A stretch of 64,000 nucleotides of DNA from Streptomyces sp. NBC_01451 (lineage in GTDB: Bacteria > Actinomycetota > Actinomycetes > Streptomycetales > Streptomycetaceae), in the NCBI RefSeq assembly GCF_036227485.1, contig NZ_CP109479.1, forward strand, positions 5,270,001 to 5,334,000, read 5' to 3'. The position numbers were made by a program, and so were the translations under genes. The stretch's first letter is position 1, and the number at the start of each line of letters is the position of its first letter. The notes under the pieces were generated by a model. That model did not search any database, was not told where the DNA came from, and saw nothing but the letters and a program-made list of their open reading frames with translations. Of the stretch, positions 56,693 through 64,000 are shown one piece after another.

Positions 56693-56708
56693 ATTGGTTT
56701 AGACCTTT
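56693..56708. promoter_or_regulatory. DasR-like operator upstream of acs
   Basis: ATTGGTTTAGACCTTT matches the DasR element ACTGGTCTAGACCACT at 12 of 16 positions; the core TGGTTTAGACC differs by one base. A second small palindrome, GACC-TTTA-GGTC, overlaps it (56702-56713). Control of acs by amino-sugar signalling is an inference. Confidence 0.45.
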
Positions 56709-56836
56709 AGGTCCGGAGACCTCCAGTCCGGTCCATCCCCGTCGGCGCACCTCTTCGTGAGGGGGACAACCAAGGTCACGTACACGATGGTCGCCCGGTT
56801 CACCCGTCAGCCTTGTTCGGGCCCCCGCGGGCTTCC

Positions 56837-59317
56837 TCAGGCGGACAACCCGGCCGCCCGCACATGATCGAACACCTCGTCCCCGCCCACCGCCCCGGTG
56901 AGCAGATACGCCTGTGCCTCACCCACATGGAAGTACATCCCCTGCAGATCGAGCACACCCTCGCGCAGCGCCCGCGCCACCGACTCGTGCGCCCGGAGGT
57001 GCTCCAACTGCTGGACCACATTGGTCAGGCCGAGCTGCTCGACCGCGTCGGCGGGCGCCCGCCCGGCGAGCCGCGCCCAGGGCCGGTCCTTCGCGGCCAT
57101 CCGCTCCAGGCTGGGCAGCCCGTGCCGCAGCCACCGCCTCAGCGGGGTCCGCGCCCCGTCGGGCTCCATGTTCAGCAGTGCCTGCATGGCCCCGCACCCG
57201 GAGTGGCCGCACACCGTGATGGAGCGCACCTTCAGCACGTCCACCGCGTACTCGATCGCTGCCGCCACCGAGTCGTCCCCGCTCTCCTCGCCGGGCATCG
57301 GCACCAGGTTGCCGACGTTCCGTACGACGAACAGGTCGCCGGGACCACTGGAAGTGATCATCGACGTGACGAGACGCGAGTCGGCGCACGTCAGGAACAG
57401 CTGTGAGGGCTGCTGTCCCTCCCGTGCCAGCCTGGCCAGCTCACCGCGCACCAGCGGGGCGGTGTTCCGCTGGAACGCGCTGATACCGCGCGCCAGTTGA
57501 TGCCCACTCGGCTCGACGGCACCGGGCGATCCCGTGGAGTCGGCCGGGTCCGGCGAACCGGGCGAGCCGGAGGAACCGGTCCAGCCGTTCTCCCCGCCGG
57601 GCCTGTCCGCCGTCTCCCCGCGCCCCGGTCCGGACTCCGGGCCCTCGCACTGGTGGTTGCGCCAGGGTGTCCAGGGCCGGCAGCGGCAGTCGGAGGCGCC
57701 GACGGGCTCGGCGATCCGTGTCCCCGCCCGGCCGGTCACCTCGACGGTGCCGCCCTGGGCGGTGTGCGTGCTCTGCCAGTGGTGCAGGGATTCGTACGCC
57801 GCGTGGTCCATGAACGAGCCGTCCAGCTCCACGACTGCGACGGCGCCCCGGGGCACGAGGTGAAGGGTCCGGCTGAGCCGGGGCACCGCGAGGAACGTCA
57901 GCTGTCCTCGGACGCGTACGTAGTGGATTCCCCCTGTCTCGGTCTCGTCGTCTCTCGCTTCATAGGTGATCCGGGTGCGGGCGAGGCGGTTCAGGGCGAC
58001 GGCGACGGCGACCGCGACGCCCAGCGTCACTCCTTCGAGGACGCCGAAGACGACGACGCCCAGGGTCGTCACCGCGTAGACCAGGACTTCGCGGTGGCGG
58101 GTCACCGTGCGGATGTGGTGCAGGGACACCATCTGGATACCGACGGCCATCACCAGGGCGGCGAGTGAGGCGAGCGGGATCAGCTCCAGGACCGGAACCA
58201 TCAGCAGCGCGGCGATCACTACGAGAACGCCGTGCAACATCGTGGAGTTCCGGCTGACGGCACCGGCTTGCACATTCGCCGAACTCCGCACGGCCACACC
58301 CGCGACCGGCAGTCCGCCGAGCACCCCGGACACGACGTTGGCGGCGCCCTGGCCGAGCAGTTCACGGTCCAGGTCGGAGCGGCCGACGCGGGCCGAGGCT
58401 CCCGACCGCCCCGACTCTCCGGCCAGCAGCTCGGGCCGGGATGCCGCCAGTTTGTCGACGGCGACCGCGCCGAGCAGCGACTGCACGCTGCACACCAGCG
58501 TGGTGGTGAGCACGGCGGCGGCGACACCGAGCACGGGTCCTTCGGGCAGCCCGGCGAGCGCGTGACTGCGCCAGGACGGCAGATCGACCTTGGGCAGGCT
58601 CAACCCGGCGAGTGCGGCGGTGAGTGTGGCGCCGCTGACGGCGACGAGCGCCGCAGGCACCTTGCGCAGCACGCTTCCCACCCGGCCGGGAATCCGTGGC
58701 CAGAGCAGCAGCAGGGTCAGGGTCAGCACGCTCATCGACACGGCGGCGGGGTGCAGACCGGCCAACTGGGCGGGCAGCGCGCGGACGTTGTCGAGGACCG
58801 AGCTCTCCGGCGTACCCCCGAGGACGATGTGCAACTGGGCTACGGCGATGGTCACGCCGATCCCGGCGAGCATGCCGTGGACGACGGCGGGGCTGACGGC
58901 GAGCGCCGTGCGGGCCACGCGCAGGCAGCCGAGGCCGAGTTGGGCGAGCCCGGCGAGGACGGTGATGGCGCAGGTCGTACGCCATCCGTACCGCTGGATG
59001 AGGTCGGCGGTGACGACGGTGAGACCGGCGGCGGGGCCGCTCACCTGGAGGGGGGAGCCGCCGAGCCGTCCGGCGACGAGCCCGCCGACCGCGGCGGCGA
59101 CCAGGCCGGCCTGGAGCGGGGCGCCGGTGGCGAGGGCGATGCCCAGGGAGAGGGGCAGGGCGATCAGGAAGACCGCGATGGAGGCCGACACGTCGGCGCC
59201 CGCGATGCGGAAGCGGCGGGGCGGAGTCGGCGGCGGTGTGGGTGGGGGGCTCTGGGGCTGGTGCATGCGCTTGGTCCGAGTCGGGTCGGGGGCGCGAGTG
59301 GGGACGCAGGCAGACAT
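56837..59317 (-). CDS. SulP anion transporter fused to beta-carbonic anhydrase
   Basis: The ATG at 59317 after GGAGGAGACGGG gives 826 residues. Residues 40-480 are the SulP membrane domain (SASIAVFLIALPLSLGIALA, SGPAAGLTVVTADLIQ). A STAS-like part covers about 490-575 (VRGQLTFLAVPRLS, VVELDGSFMDHAAYESL). After a Gly/Ser/Pro linker comes a beta-carbonic anhydrase (about 635-826) with zinc ligands in FLTCADSRL and CGHSGCGAM. The protein probably imports bicarbonate and interconverts it with CO2 at the inner face. The fusion order is known in several bacteria. Confidence 0.93.
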   Translation of the reverse strand: MSACVPTRAPDPTRTKRMHQPQSPPPTPPPTPPRRFRIAGADVSASIAVFLIALPLSLGIALATGAPLQAGLVAAAVGGLVAGRLGGSPLQVSGPAAGLTVVTADLIQRYGWRTTCAITVLAGLAQLGLGCLRVARTALAVSPAVVHGMLAGIGVTIAVAQLHIVLGGTPESSVLDNVRALPAQLAGLHPAAVSMSVLTLTLLLLWPRIPGRVGSVLRKVPAALVAVSGATLTAALAGLSLPKVDLPSWRSHALAGLPEGPVLGVAAAVLTTTLVCSVQSLLGAVAVDKLAASRPELLAGESGRSGASARVGRSDLDRELLGQGAANVVSGVLGGLPVAGVAVRSSANVQAGAVSRNSTMLHGVLVVIAALLMVPVLELIPLASLAALVMAVGIQMVSLHHIRTVTRHREVLVYAVTTLGVVVFGVLEGVTLGVAVAVAVALNRLARTRITYEARDDETETGGIHYVRVRGQLTFLAVPRLSRTLHLVPRGAVAVVELDGSFMDHAAYESLHHWQSTHTAQGGTVEVTGRAGTRIAEPVGASDCRCRPWTPWRNHQCEGPESGPGRGETADRPGGENGWTGSSGSPGSPDPADSTGSPGAVEPSGHQLARGISAFQRNTAPLVRGELARLAREGQQPSQLFLTCADSRLVTSMITSSGPGDLFVVRNVGNLVPMPGEESGDDSVAAAIEYAVDVLKVRSITVCGHSGCGAMQALLNMEPDGARTPLRRWLRHGLPSLERMAAKDRPWARLAGRAPADAVEQLGLTNVVQQLEHLRAHESVARALREGVLDLQGMYFHVGEAQAYLLTGAVGGDEVFDHVRAAGLSA

Positions 59318-59623
59318 GTTTCCCGTCTCCTCCGGGGCAGCGCGGTCGCGGAACAGGTGGTCCCCCACCGATGGGCGGGGGGCGGGTCGCGGCCGTGGGT
59401 CACGGCGTGCAAGCGGCGGGATTTTCAACGCTCGGTAAACGGATCGTAATGCACAGTAAAGTGCGTGTATGTATTTTCGGGGCAAATGGGGTAATCAATC
59501 ACTCCGCTGAGTGAAGTGGACTTTTGATCGGCTTGTCGTACTAATTCCTTCCTGGTCCCCGTGCCACCTTGACGGCGCCGCGCCCGAAGGCGCCGGCCCG
59601 AACGAAGGAAGAGGTGGGCGGAC
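59318..59623. promoter_or_regulatory. AT-rich divergent promoter region
   Basis: The 306-bp gap between the divergent SulP and deacetylase genes has an AT-rich core at 59430-59550. It contains GCAC-AGTAAA-GTGC (59451-59464) and a palindrome TCACTC-CGCT-GAGTGA (59499-59514). Both genes probably start here; no named regulator fits. Confidence 0.4.
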
Positions 59624-60898
59624 ATGGCCGTCACCAAGAGGATCGCCGCGGGCGTCGTGGCCGTCGCGGCCTGTGCCGCGTCACTCGCCGGCTGCGGGGC
59701 GGGAACCGCCGGCCCCGGTGCGAAGGAAGGTGCGCACGGAGCGAAGAAGGCGGCGCCGGCCCCGGCACCCAAGAGCGCGGTAAGGCTGATCGGCGACGGC
59801 TCCACCGCGTACACCGGAGCCCAGCCCTACCAGCCCAGGCCCGAGCGTCTCAAGCCAGGTCAGAAGCCGCCGCAGTTCGTCGTCTTCTCGTGGGACGGCG
59901 CGGGCGAGGACGGCCAGCGGCTGTTCTCCCGCTTCCGCAAGGTGGCCAAGGCCAACAAGGCGACGATGACGTACTTCCTGAGCGGCGTGTACATGCTCCC
60001 GGAAGACAAGCGCGACCTCTACCGGCCGCCCCAGCACTCGCCCGGCCGCTCCGACATCGGCTTCAACGACGAGCAGGGCATCGCCGACACCGTGAAGCAG
60101 CTGCGGCTCGCCTGGCTGGAGGGCAGCGAGATCGGCACCCACTTCAACGGCCACTTCTGCGGCAACGGGGGCGGGGTCGGTGAGTGGTCGGTGGAGGACT
60201 GGAAGGACGAGATCGCCCAGGCGAAACGTTTCGTGAAGTCCTGGAAGACCACCACGGGCATGAAGAAGGCGTCCCCGCTGCCCTTCGACTACGAGAAGGA
60301 ACTCGTGGGCGCCCGCACGCCCTGCCTGGAAGGGCAGAAGAACTTCATGAGCGCGGCCCGCGAACTGGGCTTCCGCTACGACACGAGCGGGGTCAACGAC
60401 CAGCTCTGGCCCGCGAAGAAGCAGGGGCTGTGGGACCTGTCCATGCAGCTCGTCCCGGTCCCCGGCCGCAGCTTCGAGACGCTGACCATGGACTACAACT
60501 TCTACATGAACCAGTCCGCCGCGCGTACGGGTGACGAGGGCCGCCACGAGTACTGGGGCGACCAGTTCCGCGACGGCCTCCTCAAGGGCTTCGAGCGCGC
60601 CCACGACGGCAACCGCGCGCCCCTGCTCATCGGCAACCACTTCGAGTCCTGGAACGGCGGCGTCTACATGCGTGCCGTCGAGGAGGTCATCGAACGCGTC
60701 TGCACGAAGCCCGACGTCCGGTGCGTCTCCTTCCGGCAGCTCGCCGACTGGCTGGACGCGCAGGATCCGCAGACCCTGTCGAAGTTGCGGACCCTGGGCG
60801 TCGGCGAGGCTCCGAAGGAGGGCTGGAAGACCTTCCTGGCGGACCGCCCGGCCCCCGCACCCAAGGGGGTACCGGGGGCTCCGGCGGCCAAGCGGTAG
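59624..60898 (+). CDS. Lipoprotein with polysaccharide-deacetylase-like domain
   Basis: The ATG after GAAGGAAGAGG gives 424 residues. A lipoprotein signal ends at LAGCGAG, followed by an Ala/Lys/Pro linker. The domain (about 75-395) has VVFSWDGAGEDGQ in the place of the first NodB motif, EIGTHFNGHFCG for the histidine motif, and LVGARTPCLEGQ. The usual second aspartate is replaced by G-A-G, so activity is uncertain. It would act on wall or surface glycans outside the membrane. Three cysteines lie in the domain. Confidence 0.8.
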   Translation: MAVTKRIAAGVVAVAACAASLAGCGAGTAGPGAKEGAHGAKKAAPAPAPKSAVRLIGDGSTAYTGAQPYQPRPERLKPGQKPPQFVVFSWDGAGEDGQRLFSRFRKVAKANKATMTYFLSGVYMLPEDKRDLYRPPQHSPGRSDIGFNDEQGIADTVKQLRLAWLEGSEIGTHFNGHFCGNGGGVGEWSVEDWKDEIAQAKRFVKSWKTTTGMKKASPLPFDYEKELVGARTPCLEGQKNFMSAARELGFRYDTSGVNDQLWPAKKQGLWDLSMQLVPVPGRSFETLTMDYNFYMNQSAARTGDEGRHEYWGDQFRDGLLKGFERAHDGNRAPLLIGNHFESWNGGVYMRAVEEVIERVCTKPDVRCVSFRQLADWLDAQDPQTLSKLRTLGVGEAPKEGWKTFLADRPAPAPKGVPGAPAAKR

Positions 60899-60924
60899 CG
60901 CTCCGCCGGGTGCGGGTCTTTCCG

Positions 60925-60985
60925 CGGCGGGTCGTCGGGTGCGGGTCCGTGGGGGCTGGTCGCGCAGTTCCCCGCGTCCCTAGAG
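60925..60985. repeat. Second type of Streptomyces intergenic repeat
   Basis: GGTGCGGGTCCGTGGGGGC, then TGGTCGCGCAGTTCCCCGCG and CCCTAGAGGGG. From general knowledge this word set recurs between Streptomyces genes. It reaches into the last codon and stop of the minus-strand ATPase gene. Confidence 0.6.
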
Positions 60986-61975
60986 GGGCGCTGTGGTCGC
61001 CGCCAGTTGCTCGCGCAGGACGAAGCCGGGGTCGATCTGGGTGGCCAGGTCGACCCCGGTGCGGGCGTTGGCCCAGGAGTGGGCGTTCTTCAGGTGGAAG
61101 TGGACCATCTGGTGCGTGTAGCGCTCCCAGTCGCGCTGTTCGTACGTGGCGTCGACGGCCGCGTGCAACCGGCGCAGGGAACGGCGGTTGGCGTCCTCCA
61201 GGAACTCGAACCGGGAGGACCGGCCCTTCTCCAGGGCGCGTACCCAGTCCGAGTGCCCGACGGTTTCCAGCAGGTCGTCCCCGACCTCGGCGCGGAGGAA
61301 GTCGAGGTCGTCCTGACCCTGCACCTTGTTGCCCACGACCTTCAGGGCGACCCCGAAGTCCTGGGCGTACTCCTTGTACTGGCGGTAGACGGAGACTCCC
61401 TTCCGGGTCGGTTCGGCGACGAGGAACGTGAGGTCGAAGCGGGTGAACAGGCCGGACGCGAAGGAGTCCGAGCCCGCGGTCATGTCGACGACGACATACT
61501 CGCCAGGGCCGTCGACGAGATGGTTCAGGCACAGCTCCACCGCGCCCGTCTTGGAGTGGTAGCAGGCCACTCCCAGATCCGCCTCGGTGAACGGGCCGGT
61601 GACCATCAAACGGACCGCGCCGCCGTCGAGTTCCACCGGGCGCGCGCAGGCGTCGTACACCGGATTGGTCTCCTGGATCCGCAGCAGCCTCGAGCCCTCG
61701 CCGGGCGGGGTCGTCTTGATCATCGCGTCGGCGCAGGCGATGCGCGGGTTCCTGCCGCGGAGGTACTCCTTGATGAGGTCCGTCCGCTCACCCATCGCGG
61801 GCATCGCGGCGGCCTCGGAGTCGTGGAGGCCCAGTGCGGCGCCCAGGTGCTGGTTGATGTCGGCGTCGATGGCGAGGACCGGTGCCCCGGAGGCGGCGAG
61901 GTGACGGACGAACAGGGAGGACAGCGTGGTCTTGCCGCTGCCGCCCTTCCCGACGAAAGCAATTTTCATGTTCAC
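60980..61975 (-). CDS. CooC/MinD-like ATP-binding protein
   Basis: The GTG at 61975 (or the ATG at 61969) gives 331 residues; no ribosome site is visible, so the mRNA may be leaderless. The deviant P-loop KIAFVGKGGSGKTTLSSLF starts the protein, followed by VLAIDADINQHLGAALG and VVVDMTAGSDSFASGLF. The C-terminal 110 residues are charged and helical. CooC proteins load metal into enzymes and MinD proteins position complexes on membranes; neither is proven here. It is divergent from the Fic-like gene (95 bp). Confidence 0.85.
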   Translation of the reverse strand: MNMKIAFVGKGGSGKTTLSSLFVRHLAASGAPVLAIDADINQHLGAALGLHDSEAAAMPAMGERTDLIKEYLRGRNPRIACADAMIKTTPPGEGSRLLRIQETNPVYDACARPVELDGGAVRLMVTGPFTEADLGVACYHSKTGAVELCLNHLVDGPGEYVVVDMTAGSDSFASGLFTRFDLTFLVAEPTRKGVSVYRQYKEYAQDFGVALKVVGNKVQGQDDLDFLRAEVGDDLLETVGHSDWVRALEKGRSSRFEFLEDANRRSLRRLHAAVDATYEQRDWERYTHQMVHFHLKNAHSWANARTGVDLATQIDPGFVLREQLAATTAPL

Positions 61976-62061
61976 TAAAGGTAGTGCAGTGATCGCCGAC
62001 GGTGTCCAGGGGGCGTGAGGAAGTCCACTCCTTCGTGGGTTGGCTCCCCGGAGTGCGTAGG

Positions 62062-62081
62062 GTCGTACTCATGAGTACGAC
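62062..62081. promoter_or_regulatory. 20-bp perfect palindrome over a start codon
   Basis: GTCGTACTCA and its exact complement meet at 62071-62072, on the ATG of the Fic-like gene. As DNA it could be an operator; as RNA it would fold over the start and hinder ribosome entry. Confidence 0.5.
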
Positions 62082-62895
62082 AGACGCGAACGTCGACCCG
62101 CTCGCGGCCCTGGGGTCACTTCCCGGGGTGGCCGATTCCGTGGAGTCCGTGCGCAAGGCCGTGGACCGGGTCTACGGGCATCGCATCATGCGGCGGCGCA
62201 GCAACGCGATCACCGGCGAGGCGGCACTGCGTGGCGCGCGCGGCTCCGCTGCCCTCTCCGGTGCCGACTGGGCTCTCGAAGAGGTGCGCCGGCGCACCGA
62301 CTTCAGCGGTGACGACGAGGCCCGGGTCGTCGGCGCGGCTCTTCGGCTGACCGCGGAGGCGGGTCAACTCCTGTCCATCTGGCGCCAGTCGCCGCTGCGC
62401 GTGCTGGCCCGGCTGCATCTGGTCGCAGCCGCGGGGACGGGCGACGAGGTGGGGCGCCCGCGGCAGGACGGTGAACCGGTCGACGAGCCGCTGGTCGAAC
62501 TGCCGCTGCCGAGTGCGGCCGAGGTGTCCGGACGGCTGGAGGGACTCGCCGAGCTGATCATCGCGGGAGGCTCGGCCCCCGCCCTGGTCACGGCCGCCGT
62601 CGTGCACGGCGAACTCCTCGCACTGCGCCCTTTCGGCTCCTACAACGGCCTCGTCGCGCGCGCGGCCGAGCGGATCGTCCTCGTCGGCAGCGGGCTCGAC
62701 CCCAAGTCGGTGTGCCCGGCCGAGGTCGGCCACGCCGAACCGGGCCGCGCGGCCTATCTGGCGGCATTCGACGGCTATGTCTCCGGCACTCCGGAAGGCA
62801 TGGCCGCGTGGATCGCCCACTGCGGCCGGGCTGTCGTACTCGGGGCACGTGAATCGACGGCCGTGTGCGAGGCGCTGCAACGCGGGGCGGCGTAG
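62071..62895 (+). CDS. Degenerate Fic-like protein
   Basis: The ATG gives 274 residues. The central motif LLALRPFGSYNGLVARAAER aligns with the Fic motif HPFxxGNGRxxR, but arginine replaces the catalytic histidine and leucine replaces the phosphate-binding arginine. AMP transfer is therefore unlikely. The N-terminal part (SIWRQSPLRVLARLHLVAA) has the usual helical Fic surroundings. In actinomycetes this family is found near the tad/septum-site genes and is often labelled oxidoreductase. Its role is unknown. AGGG lies 9 bases before the start. Confidence 0.75.
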   Translation: MSTTDANVDPLAALGSLPGVADSVESVRKAVDRVYGHRIMRRRSNAITGEAALRGARGSAALSGADWALEEVRRRTDFSGDDEARVVGAALRLTAEAGQLLSIWRQSPLRVLARLHLVAAAGTGDEVGRPRQDGEPVDEPLVELPLPSAAEVSGRLEGLAELIIAGGSAPALVTAAVVHGELLALRPFGSYNGLVARAAERIVLVGSGLDPKSVCPAEVGHAEPGRAAYLAAFDGYVSGTPEGMAAWIAHCGRAVVLGARESTAVCEALQRGAA

Positions 62896-62919
62896 GAAAA
62901 GAGGGCGGAGGGAAACGAA

Positions 62920-62941
62920 AAGGCCCTCTGCGGAGGGCCTT
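62920..62941 (+). terminator. Terminator after the Fic-like gene
   Basis: AAGGCCCTC-TGCG-GAGGGCCTT, a perfect 9-bp stem with A-rich and T-containing ends, 25 bp after the stop codon. Confidence 0.85.
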
Positions 62942-62950
62942 CAACGGGAT

Positions 62951-62978
62951 GCGGCGGTACGAGGATTCGTACCGCCGC
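62951..62978. terminator. Second hairpin, perfect 12-bp stem
   Basis: GCGGCGGTACGA (62951-62962) pairs with TCGTACCGCCGC (62967-62978) across GGAT. Lying 10 bp after the first hairpin and facing the convergent HAD gene, it may be its terminator. Confidence 0.6.
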
Positions 62979-63301
62979 CAGCATGTTCACCCGGGTTACC
63001 AAGCGTCCTCGGAATATCGCCCATCAGGTCGGGAACTCTGCCCGTCGCCTGGTGCGGCTGGCCCGTAATCGACGGGTCGACGTCGCGTGGGTGCCCAGTG
63101 TTCATGCTCGGTCCGTGGGGCCAAATGCGTTATTAAGGTGATCCTTTCGGATGTCCTTGGTCTCGCGGGCCGTTGAGTCCTTTCTACTCCTGGACCCGGG
63201 CAAGCGGAAGCCCTGGCTGCACTTCTTTACTTTTGTCCTCAAACAGGAATCAATCGGGCGCCGATGTGCCGGATGTCCCTGGACGGGGCGGGAGAGGCGT
63301 C
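62979..63301. other. 323-bp intergenic region, no gene seen
   Basis: The region between the hairpins and the HAD gene has a lower GC content in 63110-63260. It has no convincing open frame, no long palindrome and no ribosome site. It could hold a promoter or small RNA, but nothing specific can be read. Confidence 0.4.
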
Positions 63302-64000
63302 TCAGGCGACCGTCGGGCGACGCCTGCTCGCGTACCAGACGAGACCCGCCGTGGCCGCCGCCGCACCTATCGCGGCGGCGGCGACCAGAGCCGGACGCGG
63401 CGGTACGGAGAGCGCGGGCAGGCGCTGCTTCAGTCGGACCGGGCGGTGGAAGTCGAGGATCGTCCACCCGCGCGCGATCGCTTCCCGGCGCAGTGCGCGG
63501 TCCGGGTTCACGGCGTACGGATGGCCGACGGACGACAGCATGGGGACGTCGGTGACGCTGTCGCTGTAGGCGTAGCAGCGCGCGAGGTCGTACCCCTCCG
63601 ACGCGGCCAGCTCCTTGATCGCCTCGGCCTTGGTGGGTCCGTACGCGTAGTACTCCACCTCGCCCGTGAAGCAGCCGTCCTCGCCGACGACCATGCGGGT
63701 GGCCACCACCCGGTCCGCGCCGAGCAGTTCGCCGATCGGCTCGACGACCTCCGCGCCCGACGTCGACACGATCACCACGTCACGGCCGGCGGTGTGGTGC
63801 TCCTCGATGAGGGAGGCCGCCTCGTCGTAGATGATCGGGTCGATCAGGTCGTGCAGCGTCTCGGCGACGATCTCCTTGACCTGCTGGACGTTCCAGCCGC
63901 GGCACAGCGCGGAAAGGTACTCGCGCATGCGCTCCATCTGGTCATGATCGGCGCCGCCCGCCAGGAACACGAACTGGGCATATGCGGTACGCAAGACGGC
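63302..64000 (-). CDS. HAD-IB family phosphatase, 5' end outside window
   Basis: The frame is open to the window edge; the N-terminal D-x-D motif lies beyond it. Visible motifs are DVVIVSTSGAEVVEPIG (motif II serine), KAEAIKELAA (motif III lysine) and CYAYSDSVTDVPMLSSVG (motif IV; S-D in place of G-D). A C-terminal helix (about 195-220 of the visible part, RPALVAAAAIGAAAATAGLV) and RRRP end anchor it to the membrane. SerB-like members hydrolyse phosphomonoesters. It matches mycobacterial Rv3661, upstream of the septum-site/tad genes. Confidence 0.88.
   Translation of the reverse strand, partial: AVLRTAYAQFVFLAGGADHDQMERMREYLSALCRGWNVQQVKEIVAETLHDLIDPIIYDEAASLIEEHHTAGRDVVIVSTSGAEVVEPIGELLGADRVVATRMVVGEDGCFTGEVEYYAYGPTKAEAIKELAASEGYDLARCYAYSDSVTDVPMLSSVGHPYAVNPDRALRREAIARGWTILDFHRPVRLKQRLPALSVPPRPALVAAAAIGAAAATAGLVWYASRRRPTVA

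Overview
The window is chromosomal DNA of a Streptomyces-like actinomycete. The sequence is very GC-rich with strong third-position G/C bias, and GTG/TTG starts and 4-bp ATGA/GTGA overlaps are common. It carries a WblA-type WhiB regulator, a Crp regulator, a GAF-ANTAR protein, xylose-type sugar uptake genes, and two kinds of intergenic repeat that I recognise as recurrent in Streptomyces genomes. There are no insertion sequences, CRISPR arrays or integrases. One RNA gene is clear: tRNA-Pro(CGG) at 33917-33990.

Layout. 0-8 kb: the 3' end of an S9 peptidase, a two-Rossmann (RCK-like) ion-channel protein, and a small cobalamin/nickel-cobalt locus (cbiD and cobK divergent, a NiCoT transporter behind a Nur-like operator, cobH), followed by an amidohydrolase. 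8-12 kb: a membrane-anchored ricin-lectin protein, a protein with the N-terminal AGN-type motif of contractile-injection-system cargo plus a long Gly/Ala hydrophobic segment, and a tiny two-helix membrane protein. This is the most unusual part of the window. 12-17.3 kb: a GNAT protein and a large membrane-tethered STAND ATPase with 14 WD40 blades. 17.4-24.8 kb: a possible short peptide gene, an OmpR-type two-component system, a secreted SH3-like protein and a four-gene lipoprotein / membrane-fusion / ABC exporter operon. 25-33 kb: an FAD monooxygenase, a xylose-type ABC importer, a GAF-ANTAR protein and a split CheB / CheR-PAS pair. 33-36.5 kb: tRNA-Pro with strong terminators, a Pr6Pr membrane protein, a phosphoesterase and a YqeY protein.

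From 36.6 kb to the end the order is PBP, wblA, two ArsA-like ATPases, a small DUF4177-like protein, RidA, NUDIX, MBL hydrolase, (nucleotidyltransferase, PQQ propeller), crp, nth, CoA-type NUDIX, MarP protease, alpha/beta hydrolase, holin-like protein, nhaA, acs, SulP-carbonic anhydrase, deacetylase, CooC-like ATPase, Fic-like protein and HAD phosphatase. From memory this matches the Mycobacterium tuberculosis Rv3682 (ponA2) to Rv3661 block in content and largely in order, so it is an ancient actinobacterial core neighbourhood with a few Streptomyces insertions.

Regulatory sites that can be read directly include a Nur-like box before the NiCoT gene, an exact GTG-N6-GNCAC Crp site between crp and nth, a DasR-like site before acs, and many strong hairpins between convergent genes.
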